Shown: positions 1 through 7,074 of the stretch, piece after piece | How positions within the stretch are numbered: the stretch's first letter is position 1 | Layout of the letters: each line of letters opens with the position of its first letter | Origin: CAZJYC01 sp964550165 | GTDB taxonomy: Bacteria; Acidobacteriota; Aminicenantia; Aminicenantales; Aminicenantaceae | Direction: 5' to 3' | NCBI GenBank assembly: GCA_964550165.1 | Contig: CAZJYC010000084.1 | Location: forward strand, 1-9,304 | DNA: 9,304 nucleotides | Translations under genes and position numbers: made by a program | The notes under the pieces: generated by a model | Told to the model about the DNA's origin: nothing | What the model saw: the letters and a program-made list of their open reading frames with translations, nothing else | The model's database searches: none

Positions 1-2340
1 CAGGGCAATCGCTAGTGCCATAGCACCCGCGAGGATAAAAAATCCCAACTGAGCATTCAGGCTGATTCGGTAGGCGTATCCACCCAACCAGGATTGCATG
101 GCCAAATAGGCTACCGGCCAAGCGAACACATTCGCCAAGACCACCCACTGGGTAAATTCTTTGGACAGAAGCATCATGATTTGAGGGGAGGAGGCGCCCA
201 GGACCTTGCGAATGCCAATCTCCTTGGAGCGCCGCTCAGCGGCATAGGAAGCCAGCCCCAATAATCCTAGACAGCCGATAAACACAGCCAGTCCGCTGAA
301 GTACTCGAACAGCCGCTTTAAACTGGCCTCGGACTGGTACCTCTGTTCGAAAACCCGGTCAAGGAAAAAATAATCGAAGGGCGCATCCGGAAAGATGCGG
401 GTCCACGCCTCTTCAATAAATTTCAGTGTTTCGCTTACGTCCTCCATGTGGATCTTTACAGACACATATCTGTTATTGTTCGTACTTAGAAAAAGTTTCA
501 GGGGACGGATAGACTGCCGCAGGGAGCTGAAATGGAAGCCTTTGATCACGCCGATCACGTTGAAATAGTACCTCTCTGCGCCAAAGACCTGAATGACTTT
601 TTTGCCGATGGGATTGTCCCAGCCAAACTGACGTACAGCTTCCTCGTTGATAATGATGGATCGGGAATTCTCAGGTCCGCTTTCATCGGAACTGGCGCTT
701 GTATCGCCAGGAAACTCAGGAGAAAATTTACGGCCGGCGACCAACTCGATCTCGTAAGTATCCAAGAAATCATAATCCACCCTGTTATGCATGATAGCGA
801 TCTCCTGGTTGGCGGTGGCACCTTCCCAGGTCACGGTGTTGTACATGCCGATGGAGCTGGGGAGCATGAGAGACCCAGTCACACCCAAAATACGGGGGTC
901 GCTCAAAAGTTCTGATTTCAACGGTTGGAGGTCTTGCTGGAATGTGCTTCTGTCGTTGCGGATGATCACGATTCCGTCCTTTTTGAAGCCCAAAGTTTTG
1001 TTCAAAAGGAAATTCAACTGCCTTCCAAAGATCAAGGTGGATATGATGAGGATTATGGAGATCGCAGACTGTGCGACCACGAGGATTTTACGGAACATAA
1101 CACCATGTCTTCCCGTTTCATATGTGCCGCGCATAATTTTCGTGGGTTGAACGGCCGAAAGGAAGAGGGCCGGATAGCTCCCTGACATGAATCCCACCAG
1201 AAGATAAATCCCCACTATGCCAGCCAGGATATGTGTTTGAAATATATCACCAAACTCCGCAGCCTGACCGGTTAGGTTGTTAAGAACCGGGAGGAAAGCA
1301 TGCACCAAAAAAAGGGCAATAGCCATCGACACCGCGGTATAAATCAGACTTTCCCCGATAAACTGGCGGATGAGTTGCCGCCGCGCTGCTCCCACCACCT
1401 TGCGCAAACCGACTTCCTTGGCCCGCCTGGCAGAACGCGCTGTAGCCAGGTTCATAAAATTGATACAAGCGGCCAAAAGGACCAACCCTACCACTGCCAG
1501 AAGAATGTATAAAGAGTTGATATTGCCGGTAGGTTCGGTATCGGAAAAAAGGTGCATCCGCTTCAGCTGATCGAGGGTGAGCACACGGCCATCATCTGCG
1601 CGGACATGGCGGTTGAAAGCATGCTGGATCTTGGCCTCCACATCCGCCGCCAAATAACCCTCGGCCAGCATAACATAGGAAGCAAGCTGCTGGCTCAACC
1701 AGTTCTGGAAGAAATTATCACCAGCTATGGCCCTTATTTTTTCGATAGGCACCAGGAAGTCGGGGCGGATATTTGTATAATCCGGGTGATTCTTCATCAC
1801 TCCGGTCACCTTCAGGGACATCGAATTGAGGAAAACCAGGGTTTTGCCTAAAGGATCGTCGTTTCCGAAATACTTTGTGGCTATGTCTTCGGTTATCACA
1901 ACCGAATTGGCGTCTTTTAAGGCCGTGGCCTTGTCTCCTGCGACAAGAGGAAAAGTGAACATCTCCAGAATTCCGGGATCGACAAATCGCACACCATCCT
2001 CATAGAATTTTTGATTCTCATGAGCCACTGGGATCTGCCTGAGCTCTGCGATCCGCGCGAAATGGGTGACTTCGGGAATTTCTTCGCCCATGGCCGGCGC
2101 GAGAGGCACCGGTGAATATGTGGACCTGAAAGTCCGCTCCAGTTGTGTGTGCTCGATATTGATGCGGTAGATCCGGGCTGCATTTTCATGGTGGCTTTCG
2201 TACTTGAATTCATACTCCACGACCAGGATAATGAGCAGCGCGCAGGCGATGCCGGCCGATAGCCCGGCGATATTGATGAAAGCGTATCCCTTTTGCCGGT
2301 TAAGATTGCGAAAGGTGATTTTCAAATAGTTTTTGAACAT
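1..2340 (-). CDS. FtsX/MacB-type ABC transporter permease (3' end beyond window)
   Basis: The minus-strand frame is open for 780 codons from ATG at 2340 to the window edge. SD GGAG lies 7 bases before the ATG. The protein has the duplicated MacB_PCD/FtsX layout. TM1 is at about residues 22-42 after the typical start MFKNYLKITFRNL. A periplasmic core domain follows (about 45-270). The first FtsX membrane block has TMs near 276-300, 330-355, 370-390 and 416-438. A second periplasmic domain spans about 450-660, and the second FtsX block has TMs near 680-702, 728-748 and 764 onward. Both cytoplasmic coupling segments are visible: EVGLRKVVGA near 309 and EIGIRKVLGA near 707. Only some 20-30 C-terminal codons should be missing. 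Such permeases work with a MacB/LolD-like ATPase to move substrates or lipoproteins by mechanotransmission; no such ATPase is in the window and the substrate is unknown. I see no convincing promoter in the 117-base spacer upstream (2341-2457). Confidence 0.93.
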   Translation of the reverse strand, partial: MFKNYLKITFRNLNRQKGYAFINIAGLSAGIACALLIILVVEYEFKYESHHENAARIYRINIEHTQLERTFRSTYSPVPLAPAMGEEIPEVTHFARIAELRQIPVAHENQKFYEDGVRFVDPGILEMFTFPLVAGDKATALKDANSVVITEDIATKYFGNDDPLGKTLVFLNSMSLKVTGVMKNHPDYTNIRPDFLVPIEKIRAIAGDNFFQNWLSQQLASYVMLAEGYLAADVEAKIQHAFNRHVRADDGRVLTLDQLKRMHLFSDTEPTGNINSLYILLAVVGLVLLAACINFMNLATARSARRAKEVGLRKVVGAARRQLIRQFIGESLIYTAVSMAIALFLVHAFLPVLNNLTGQAAEFGDIFQTHILAGIVGIYLLVGFMSGSYPALFLSAVQPTKIMRGTYETGRHGVMFRKILVVAQSAISIILIISTLIFGRQLNFLLNKTLGFKKDGIVIIRNDRSTFQQDLQPLKSELLSDPRILGVTGSLMLPSSIGMYNTVTWEGATANQEIAIMHNRVDYDFLDTYEIELVAGRKFSPEFPGDTSASSDESGPENSRSIIINEEAVRQFGWDNPIGKKVIQVFGAERYYFNVIGVIKGFHFSSLRQSIRPLKLFLSTNNNRYVSVKIHMEDVSETLKFIEEAWTRIFPDAPFDYFFLDRVFEQRYQSEASLKRLFEYFSGLAVFIGCLGLLGLASYAAERRSKEIGIRKVLGASSPQIMMLLSKEFTQWVVLANVFAWPVAYLAMQSWLGGYAYRISLNAQLGFFILAGAMALAIAL

Positions 2341-2457
2341 GGTCAAGCTCCATCGGATAGAGTGAACGAGAATTAAAGGTTAATCCATTTATTAATACGT
2401 GAAAAACAGCAAAAGGGTGGCAAAAAATTATGACCAGCTCAGTTTGAATGTCTGTTG

Positions 2458-2620
2458 TCATTCATATCGGAGACTCTCCACTGGATTTGCCAGAAAAGCT
2501 TTAAGGTCATTCCATCCCACACTCAGGAAAGCAAGTGCCAGGTTAGAACAGAAGAAAGAATGGCTGAATACCCCTAACATCATGCAAGTTAATGGAGATT
2601 TACACGATATCTGACCGAGT
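2458..2620 (-). pseudogene. C-terminal relic of a second FtsX-type permease
   Basis: Read on the minus strand, this stretch ends in DLKAFLANPVESLRYE followed by TGA at 2460-2458. The ending ANPVESLRYE is the hallmark C-terminus of FtsX/MacB-type permeases of the kind encoded just downstream. The preceding hydrophobic stretch (LGVFSHSFFCSNLALAFLS) lines up with the last membrane segment of the intact neighbour (LGFFILAGAMALAIAL). Weaker resemblance may reach back to about 2620. An in-frame TAG lies near 2647, and the DNA beyond belongs to the divergent gene, so about 95% of this permease is gone. Family membership of the tail is seen directly. That the two permeases once stood in tandem is inferred. 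The left limit (stop) is firm; the right limit is approximate. Confidence 0.8.
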
Positions 2621-2621
2621 G

Positions 2622-2650
2622 TTGACATGATTGTGTTTCGTTTCTATAGT
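2622..2650 (+). promoter_or_regulatory. Strong sigma70-type promoter of the permuted iPGM gene
   Basis: A perfect -35 box TTGACA (2622-2627) is followed by a 17-base spacer and the -10 box TATAGT (2645-2650, 5 of 6 matches). Transcription should begin near 2657, giving a leader of about 16 bases before the GTG start at 2673. The promoter sits exactly where similarity to the permease relic ends. Confidence 0.8.
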
Positions 2651-2662
2651 AGATGCTTGTTT

Positions 2663-2667
2663 GAGGA
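2663..2667 (+). promoter_or_regulatory. Ribosome binding site that fixes the GTG start of the iPGM gene
   Basis: GAGGA is 5 bases before GTG at 2673. The longer in-frame TTG start at 2631 would lie inside the promoter spacer and cannot be on the transcript. The ATG at 2697 has only a GAG directly touching it. GTG 2673 is therefore the best supported start. Confidence 0.75.
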
Positions 2668-2672
2668 ATCCG

Positions 2673-4295
2673 GTGGAAGACAAGCTGCGAATCGAGATGA
2701 TTTCACCCCTGGTGAAATCCATCCAAAATGCCTATCAGGCCGGCCAGGAAGATGAAGCCTTAGAGCCGATCATCGCTGTTGATTCTGAAGATAAGCCCAT
2801 AGGACGGTTTAAAGACGGAGACTCTGTCATTTTTTACGATATTCGGGGCGAAAGGGAGGTTGAGCTGACAGCGAGCCTGACAGATACCGCTTTCAACCAC
2901 TTTCCGACAGAGAAGAATTTGCGATTGAATTTTGTGACCATGATCGAATACAGCTCTTCGCTCAAGGCGAAAGTCGCCTTTGCTTCGGAGGGAGAGATCA
3001 GGAATACGCTGGCGGAAGTTCTCTCTCGAGCGGGTCTTAAATTCCTGAAGATTTCCGAGTCAGAGAAAGCCATTCATGTCGGCTTCTTCATGAACGGGAA
3101 AAGCGATAAAGTTTTTCCTGGAGAGGAAAGAATAGTCGTTCCTTCACCGCAGGGGATTTCTTCCTTTGCCCGGATGCCCGAGATGAGCGCTAGCCAGGTC
3201 GCAAAGGAAATTTCTTCAAACCTAAAAAATCCCGCTTATCAACTCATCATCGCCAACTTCGCCAACGTCGATGTGGTCGGGCATACCGAAGATAAAGCAG
3301 CCATCCTTCGGGCTGTCGAAGAGGTCGACACCCAGCTGGGAAGGATCATCGAGGACTGCCGCAGGGATAAAGTAACAGCTATCATCACTTCAGACCACGG
3401 GACAGTTGAGGAATGGCTCTATCCTGACGGCGCGATAAACACCGGCCACACGAAAAATCCGGTTCCTTTTATCCTATGTGATTTTTCTTCCGGAGACCCG
3501 AATTTCTGGCAGCTAAAGCCGGAGGGAGAACTTGCCAACGCCGCTCCCACTGTTCTGGAACTCTTGGGAATTGAGAAGCCTTCAGAAATGACCGGAGAGA
3601 GTCTGCTCCTCAATTTCAGCAAAGACAAAGGCAAGAAGAAAAAAATTCTTCTCCTCATCCTTGATGGCTGGGGAATGAGAGAAGAAAGCTATGGCAACCT
3701 GATTGCTGAAGCCAGGACGCCAAGCTTTGACAGACTCTGGTCTCGGTTTCCTCACGCCCGGCTTAAAGCTTCTGGCGAGGCTGTGGGCATGCCTGCCCAC
3801 ACGGTGGGCAATTCTGAAGCAGGTCATCTTCACCTCGGAGCCGGACGCAGGATTTTTCTTGACCGCTTGAAAATAGACAAAGCCATAGAAGACAGAAGTT
3901 TTTTCCGCAACGAGGCTTTCCTCTGGGCTATGCAGGAAGCGAAACGCAAAGCCAAAGCAGTTCACCTGATGGGCATTGTTTCCCATTACAGCTCACACGG
4001 GACCATCCGCCATCTCTTCGCTTTGCTTCGTCTGGCAAAAGACGTGGGTCTGGAACGTGTCTTTGTCCATTGTCTTATCGGCCGCAGGGGAGAGAAGCCC
4101 GAGAGCGGGGCGATCTATTTAGCCAAAGTTGAAGAGATGTGCAAATCGCTTTCCTTAGGTCAGGTTGTAACCGTAATGGGAAGATTCTGGGCTCTGGATA
4201 GAGAGGAAAACTGGGACCGGGTTGAAAAAGCCTACAGATCTCTGGTCCACGGCGAAGGAGTTCATGTTCCTTTTTTTCGGCAAGGTATGGTATAA
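2673..4295 (+). CDS. gpmI: Circularly permuted 2,3-bisphosphoglycerate-independent phosphoglycerate mutase
   Basis: 540 aa. iPGM interconverts 3- and 2-phosphoglycerate in glycolysis through a phosphoserine intermediate, using two Mn ions, in the cytoplasm. Here the halves are swapped. Residues ~10-313 match the C-terminal part of iPGM: KDGDSVIFYDIR with R58/R61, SESEK with K132, NFANVDVVGH with D200/H204, TSDHG with D241/H242, TGHTKNPVPFI with H259, and the usual ending EMTGESLL. A Lys-rich linker (about 314-324) follows. Residues ~324-529 match the N-terminal part: ILDGWG with D331, GNSEAGH with nucleophile S381, H442, R472, GRFWALDR with R504/R510, and HGEG near 526-529. An 11-residue tail follows. 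Spacings between these residues equal those of classical Geobacillus iPGM (numbering recalled from memory). Oddities: the usual SDGGVHSH reads SHYSSHGT, and DGRDTPP reads GRRGEKP, so the Asp normally following the substrate Arg is Gly. It has its own promoter and stands divergent from the FtsX genes. Family identity is very secure; retained mutase activity is inferred. Confidence 0.93.
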   Translation: MEDKLRIEMISPLVKSIQNAYQAGQEDEALEPIIAVDSEDKPIGRFKDGDSVIFYDIRGEREVELTASLTDTAFNHFPTEKNLRLNFVTMIEYSSSLKAKVAFASEGEIRNTLAEVLSRAGLKFLKISESEKAIHVGFFMNGKSDKVFPGEERIVVPSPQGISSFARMPEMSASQVAKEISSNLKNPAYQLIIANFANVDVVGHTEDKAAILRAVEEVDTQLGRIIEDCRRDKVTAIITSDHGTVEEWLYPDGAINTGHTKNPVPFILCDFSSGDPNFWQLKPEGELANAAPTVLELLGIEKPSEMTGESLLLNFSKDKGKKKKILLLILDGWGMREESYGNLIAEARTPSFDRLWSRFPHARLKASGEAVGMPAHTVGNSEAGHLHLGAGRRIFLDRLKIDKAIEDRSFFRNEAFLWAMQEAKRKAKAVHLMGIVSHYSSHGTIRHLFALLRLAKDVGLERVFVHCLIGRRGEKPESGAIYLAKVEEMCKSLSLGQVVTVMGRFWALDREENWDRVEKAYRSLVHGEGVHVPFFRQGMV

Positions 4296-4330
4296 AGATA
4301 GTTTAAGTCTCAAGGAAACTTTTGCCCGGA

Positions 4331-4336
4331 TATAAT
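4331..4336 (+). promoter_or_regulatory. Possible -10 box before the ABC-2 exporter operon
   Basis: A perfect TATAAT lies 32 bases before the ATG at 4369, inside the 73-base gap after the iPGM gene. No good -35 box lies at 16-18 bases spacing (about 4307-4314 reads GTCTCAAG) and there is no TG extension. It may be a weak or activator-dependent promoter, or the operon may be read through from the iPGM promoter, since no clear terminator separates them. Confidence 0.4.
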
Positions 4337-4368
4337 CGTATGTTTATTTATAAGAAGCGCAGGAAAAA

Positions 4369-5280
4369 ATGATTGTCGAAGTTAAAGACATCCATTTCAG
4401 CTACGGAAAAGTGAAAGCCCTTGACGGCGTGGATCTTGACCTGCCGGAGGGCGCTGTCGGTCTTCTGGGACCTAACGGGGCCGGGAAAAGCACCCTGATT
4501 CGTATCCTTCTCGGTTTTCTCCCGCCCGACCGGGGTGAAGGCCGTATTCTCGGTTATGACATCAAGACCCAGCAGACCATGATCCGCCGCTATGTTGGTT
4601 ATATGCCTGAGGATGACTGCCTTATTCCAGGAATGGATGCGGTTTCCTTCACGTCTTATCTTGGCATGCTCTCCGGGATGCCCCGTCAGGAGGCGATGAA
4701 GCGTGCCCATGAGGTCCTTTTCTACGTCGGGCTTGAGGAAAGCCGCTACCGGCAGCTCGAGACCTACTCAGGGGGGATGAAGCAGAGGCTGAAGCTGGCC
4801 CAGGCGCTTGTCCATGACCCCAAGCTTATTTTTCTTGACGAGCCGACGAGCGGACTCGATCCTCAAGGAAGGAAAGAAATTCTGGACCTGATCAAGGATA
4901 TTTCCTTGAAGAAAGACATTCAGGTCTTGATTTCGTCTCATATCCTTCCGGATATCGAATACACCTGCCGCTATGTGGTTATCTTAAACAAAGGGAAACT
5001 GGCCGCTCAGGGAGAAATCAGCAAGCTCAAGGAACTAGGCTACAACCTCTTTGAGATAAAAGTGAAGGGCGAGAAAGAAGGATTTTTGCGAAAGCTGAAG
5101 GACATCAACTGCAAAATTGAAGAAAGGGAGAACGGAATCCTCAAGGTCTACATGCCTTACGATCGATCGAAACAAGAGATTTTCCGGATTGCTGCCGGGG
5201 AAAAAATCCAGATTAGACATTTTGTGAAAAGCCAGTCCTCTCTTGAGGACAAATTTGCCAGTGTTGTCGGAGTGGATTGA
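4369..5280 (+). CDS. ABC-2 exporter ATPase 1 (CcmA/NatA-like)
   Basis: 303 aa nucleotide-binding subunit that powers an ABC-2 type exporter at the inner face of the cytoplasmic membrane. Walker A GPNGAGKST is at residues 34-42. The Q-loop region reads GYMPEDD near 77-83, with Glu where many ABC proteins have Gln, a common variant in this subfamily. The signature YSGGMKQR is at 133-140, Walker B LIFLDEP at 153-159 and the switch His in SSH at 191. After about residue 220 there is an accessory C-terminal domain typical of NatA/CcmA-like ATPases. SD AGGA is 4 bases before the ATG. It is the first gene of a four-gene operon; its stop overlaps the start of the next gene (TGATG), suggesting translational coupling with its partner permease. 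Substrate cannot be told from sequence; drug, lipid or polysaccharide export and Na+ efflux are all possible for the family. Confidence 0.95.
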   Translation: MIVEVKDIHFSYGKVKALDGVDLDLPEGAVGLLGPNGAGKSTLIRILLGFLPPDRGEGRILGYDIKTQQTMIRRYVGYMPEDDCLIPGMDAVSFTSYLGMLSGMPRQEAMKRAHEVLFYVGLEESRYRQLETYSGGMKQRLKLAQALVHDPKLIFLDEPTSGLDPQGRKEILDLIKDISLKKDIQVLISSHILPDIEYTCRYVVILNKGKLAAQGEISKLKELGYNLFEIKVKGEKEGFLRKLKDINCKIEERENGILKVYMPYDRSKQEIFRIAAGEKIQIRHFVKSQSSLEDKFASVVGVD

Positions 5281-6149
5281 TGACCATCAAAGAAAAAGGC
5301 TACACCCACTGGGACGGAGAGCTGCAGGAAAGAAGATTTCCCTGGTGGCCTATCACCCGCTTTGGGATTCGACTGTCTTTCAAGAAGAAGTTTTTTAAGC
5401 TGTTTTTGATGACAAGCCTCATCCCTGCCGTTGTCTTCCTGGTTGGGATATATGTTTCGGAGCGGCTGGAGGATTTCAAGTTCATGTTCAGGGACTCTGT
5501 TCCTTTTCTGCAGATCAACCCGCGGTATTTCAGTTCCTATCTCACCAACAATTTTCTGTTGTTTATGATGGTCATCATGATGATTTTCTGCGGAGCCGGT
5601 CTTATTTCCGATGACCTCAAGCACAATTCCCTCCAGCTTTATTTTTCCCGGCCGATCAAGAAAAAGGATTATTTTATCGGAAAAACAGCCGTGATTGTTT
5701 TCTTCCTTTCGCTCTTGACGCTCGTTCCCGGCCTGGTCTTTTTCCTGATGAAGCTCATCTTTGCCGGGAGCTTCAAATTTTTTGCCGCCTATCCCTGGAT
5801 TCCCCTTTCCGTTATCGGATATTCTGTTTTGCTCACAGCATTTTTTTCTTTTTACACGCTTTTGCTCTCATCCATAAACAAAAATAGCCGCTATGTTTCC
5901 ATCCTGATCATCGGGATTTATCTCTTCTCGGATATCTTTTTCGGGATTTTTTACGGAAATTTCCATAGCCATTATTTCTCGCTTCTGTCTTTGAGGGCCA
6001 ACCTCCAGCAGGTGGGCGCTTCGATGTTCGGGCAAAAGCCTCAGTACAGTGTGCCCTGGGTTCTGTCTTTGGTGGTTCTTAGCGCCATCTGCCTTCTGTC
6101 GGTGTTTGTTTTAAAGAAAAGAGTCAGGGGTGTTGAGATCGTCAAATGA
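5280..6149 (+). CDS. ABC-2 exporter permease 1
   Basis: 289 aa polytopic membrane protein, the channel partner of the preceding ATPase. Six hydrophobic segments are visible near residues 38-59, 91-109, 133-155, 174-198, 203-225 and 257-278. Between TM2 and TM3 lies the ABC-2 hallmark loop GLISDDLKHNSLQLYFSRP followed by IKKKDYFIGK, typical of permeases in which the cytoplasmic loop contacts the ATPase. The ATG at 5280 overlaps the upstream TGA by one base and has SD GGAG 7 bases ahead, so it is preferred over the TTG one codon earlier. The 3' end overlaps the next gene by four bases (ATGA). An unusually long hydrophilic N-terminus (about 37 residues, rich in Arg, Lys and Trp) precedes TM1. 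Family assignment rests on topology and the hallmark loop. Confidence 0.9.
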   Translation: MTIKEKGYTHWDGELQERRFPWWPITRFGIRLSFKKKFFKLFLMTSLIPAVVFLVGIYVSERLEDFKFMFRDSVPFLQINPRYFSSYLTNNFLLFMMVIMMIFCGAGLISDDLKHNSLQLYFSRPIKKKDYFIGKTAVIVFFLSLLTLVPGLVFFLMKLIFAGSFKFFAAYPWIPLSVIGYSVLLTAFFSFYTLLLSSINKNSRYVSILIIGIYLFSDIFFGIFYGNFHSHYFSLLSLRANLQQVGASMFGQKPQYSVPWVLSLVVLSAICLLSVFVLKKRVRGVEIVK

Positions 6150-7072
6150 AGGCAGTCATCGAGACCAAAAACCTTTCCCGCTGGTACGGGAATGTCCTGG
6201 GATTGAGCGATGTCTCCCTCCAGATCGAACAAGGGATTTCTGGAATCCTGGGACCCAACGGTGCTGGAAAATCCACCTTTCTCAAGCTCATCACCGGTCA
6301 AATCAAGCCCAACATTGGCTTTGTCCGGATCAAAGGGAAAAAAGTCTGGAACAATTACAAGCTCTTTTCAGAAATCGGATTTTGCCCGGAGCAGGATTCC
6401 TTCTATGAGGAGCTGTCAGGCTGGCGGTTCCTGACCAATCTTTTGAGGCTTCACCATTTTTCCAAGCCTGAAATCAAAGCTCGGGCTCAAGAGGCCCTGG
6501 AGCTTGTCGAGCTGGATAAGGACAAAGACCGGGTCATCAAGTCTTACAGCCGTGGCATGCGGCAGAGGCTGAAATTTGCTCAGGTCGTTGCCCATGGACC
6601 GGAAATCCTCGTTCTGGATGAACCGCTCAACGGCCTCGATCCCCTGGCCAGGCGAAAGATCATTCGCCTCATCAAGTCTTATGAACAGGAAGGAAAGACG
6701 ATCATCGTCTCAAGCCACGTTTTGCCAGAGATTGAGGCTATGACCAATCGAATCATTCTCATCCATCAAGGCAAGATTTTTGCCCAGGGCGATGTCCACT
6801 ACATCAGAGATTTAATCGAAGACCATCCCCATATCATCTCCATCAAGTGCAGCGGTCCGCGCGAGCTCGCCGAGAAATTCATCAAGGAGGACTTTGTTTT
6901 GAAAGTTCATTTCGGCGCCTTTCCCGACTCCCTTCTCGTTGAGACTACCAACAGGGAAAAGTTTTTCAGTCTTTTGCCTTCGCTCTTGGTCGAGAATAAG
7001 ATCGAAGTTGAGGAAATCACTTCGCCCGATGATAACCTCCAGGCTGTCTTTGATTACCTCGTCGGAAAATAG
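6146..7072 (+). CDS. ABC-2 exporter ATPase 2 (CcmA/NatA-like)
   Basis: 308 aa, a second ATPase of the same subfamily and related in layout to the first. Walker A GPNGAGKST is at 36-44, the Q-loop region FCPEQD near 79-84, and Walker B ILVLDEP at 154-160. The switch His is at 191 (SSH). A C-terminal accessory domain follows from about 220. The signature reads YSRGMRQR (134-141): the first Gly of LSGGQ is Arg, a variation found in some ABC-2 ATPases. The D-loop is LNGLDP rather than TSGLDP. It starts in a four-base ATGA overlap with permease 1 and has only a weak GAG upstream, so it is probably translated by coupling. It is followed after two bases by permease 2, its likely partner. Whether the two ATPases pair as a heterodimer or serve two separate exporters cannot be decided from sequence. 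Confidence 0.95.
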   Translation: MKAVIETKNLSRWYGNVLGLSDVSLQIEQGISGILGPNGAGKSTFLKLITGQIKPNIGFVRIKGKKVWNNYKLFSEIGFCPEQDSFYEELSGWRFLTNLLRLHHFSKPEIKARAQEALELVELDKDKDRVIKSYSRGMRQRLKFAQVVAHGPEILVLDEPLNGLDPLARRKIIRLIKSYEQEGKTIIVSSHVLPEIEAMTNRIILIHQGKIFAQGDVHYIRDLIEDHPHIISIKCSGPRELAEKFIKEDFVLKVHFGAFPDSLLVETTNREKFFSLLPSLLVENKIEVEEITSPDDNLQAVFDYLVGK

Positions 7073-7074
7073 AT

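Noticed and set aside
532..1851. Several plus-strand open frames opposite the FtsX permease
   Set aside because: They overlap a continuous 780-codon minus-strand gene with clear family features; they are antisense shadows.
2341..2457. Promoter for the FtsX permease (TTGCCA, TATTAA-like boxes on the minus strand)
   Set aside because: The best boxes are about 20 bases apart and poorly matched; not enough to report.
2399..2614. 71-codon GTG-started plus-strand frame between the permease and iPGM genes
   Set aside because: It is antisense to the permease relic, has no SD, and its composition matches no protein; the relic on the other strand explains the sequence.
2631..2672. Longer N-terminus of the iPGM gene from TTG at 2631
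   Set aside because: TTG 2631 lies inside the -35/-10 spacer and has no SD; GTG 2673 has a good one.
4300..4323. Possible terminator after the iPGM gene (AGTTT/AAACT then TTT)
   Set aside because: Only five mostly A-T pairs with an 11-base loop; too weak to call.
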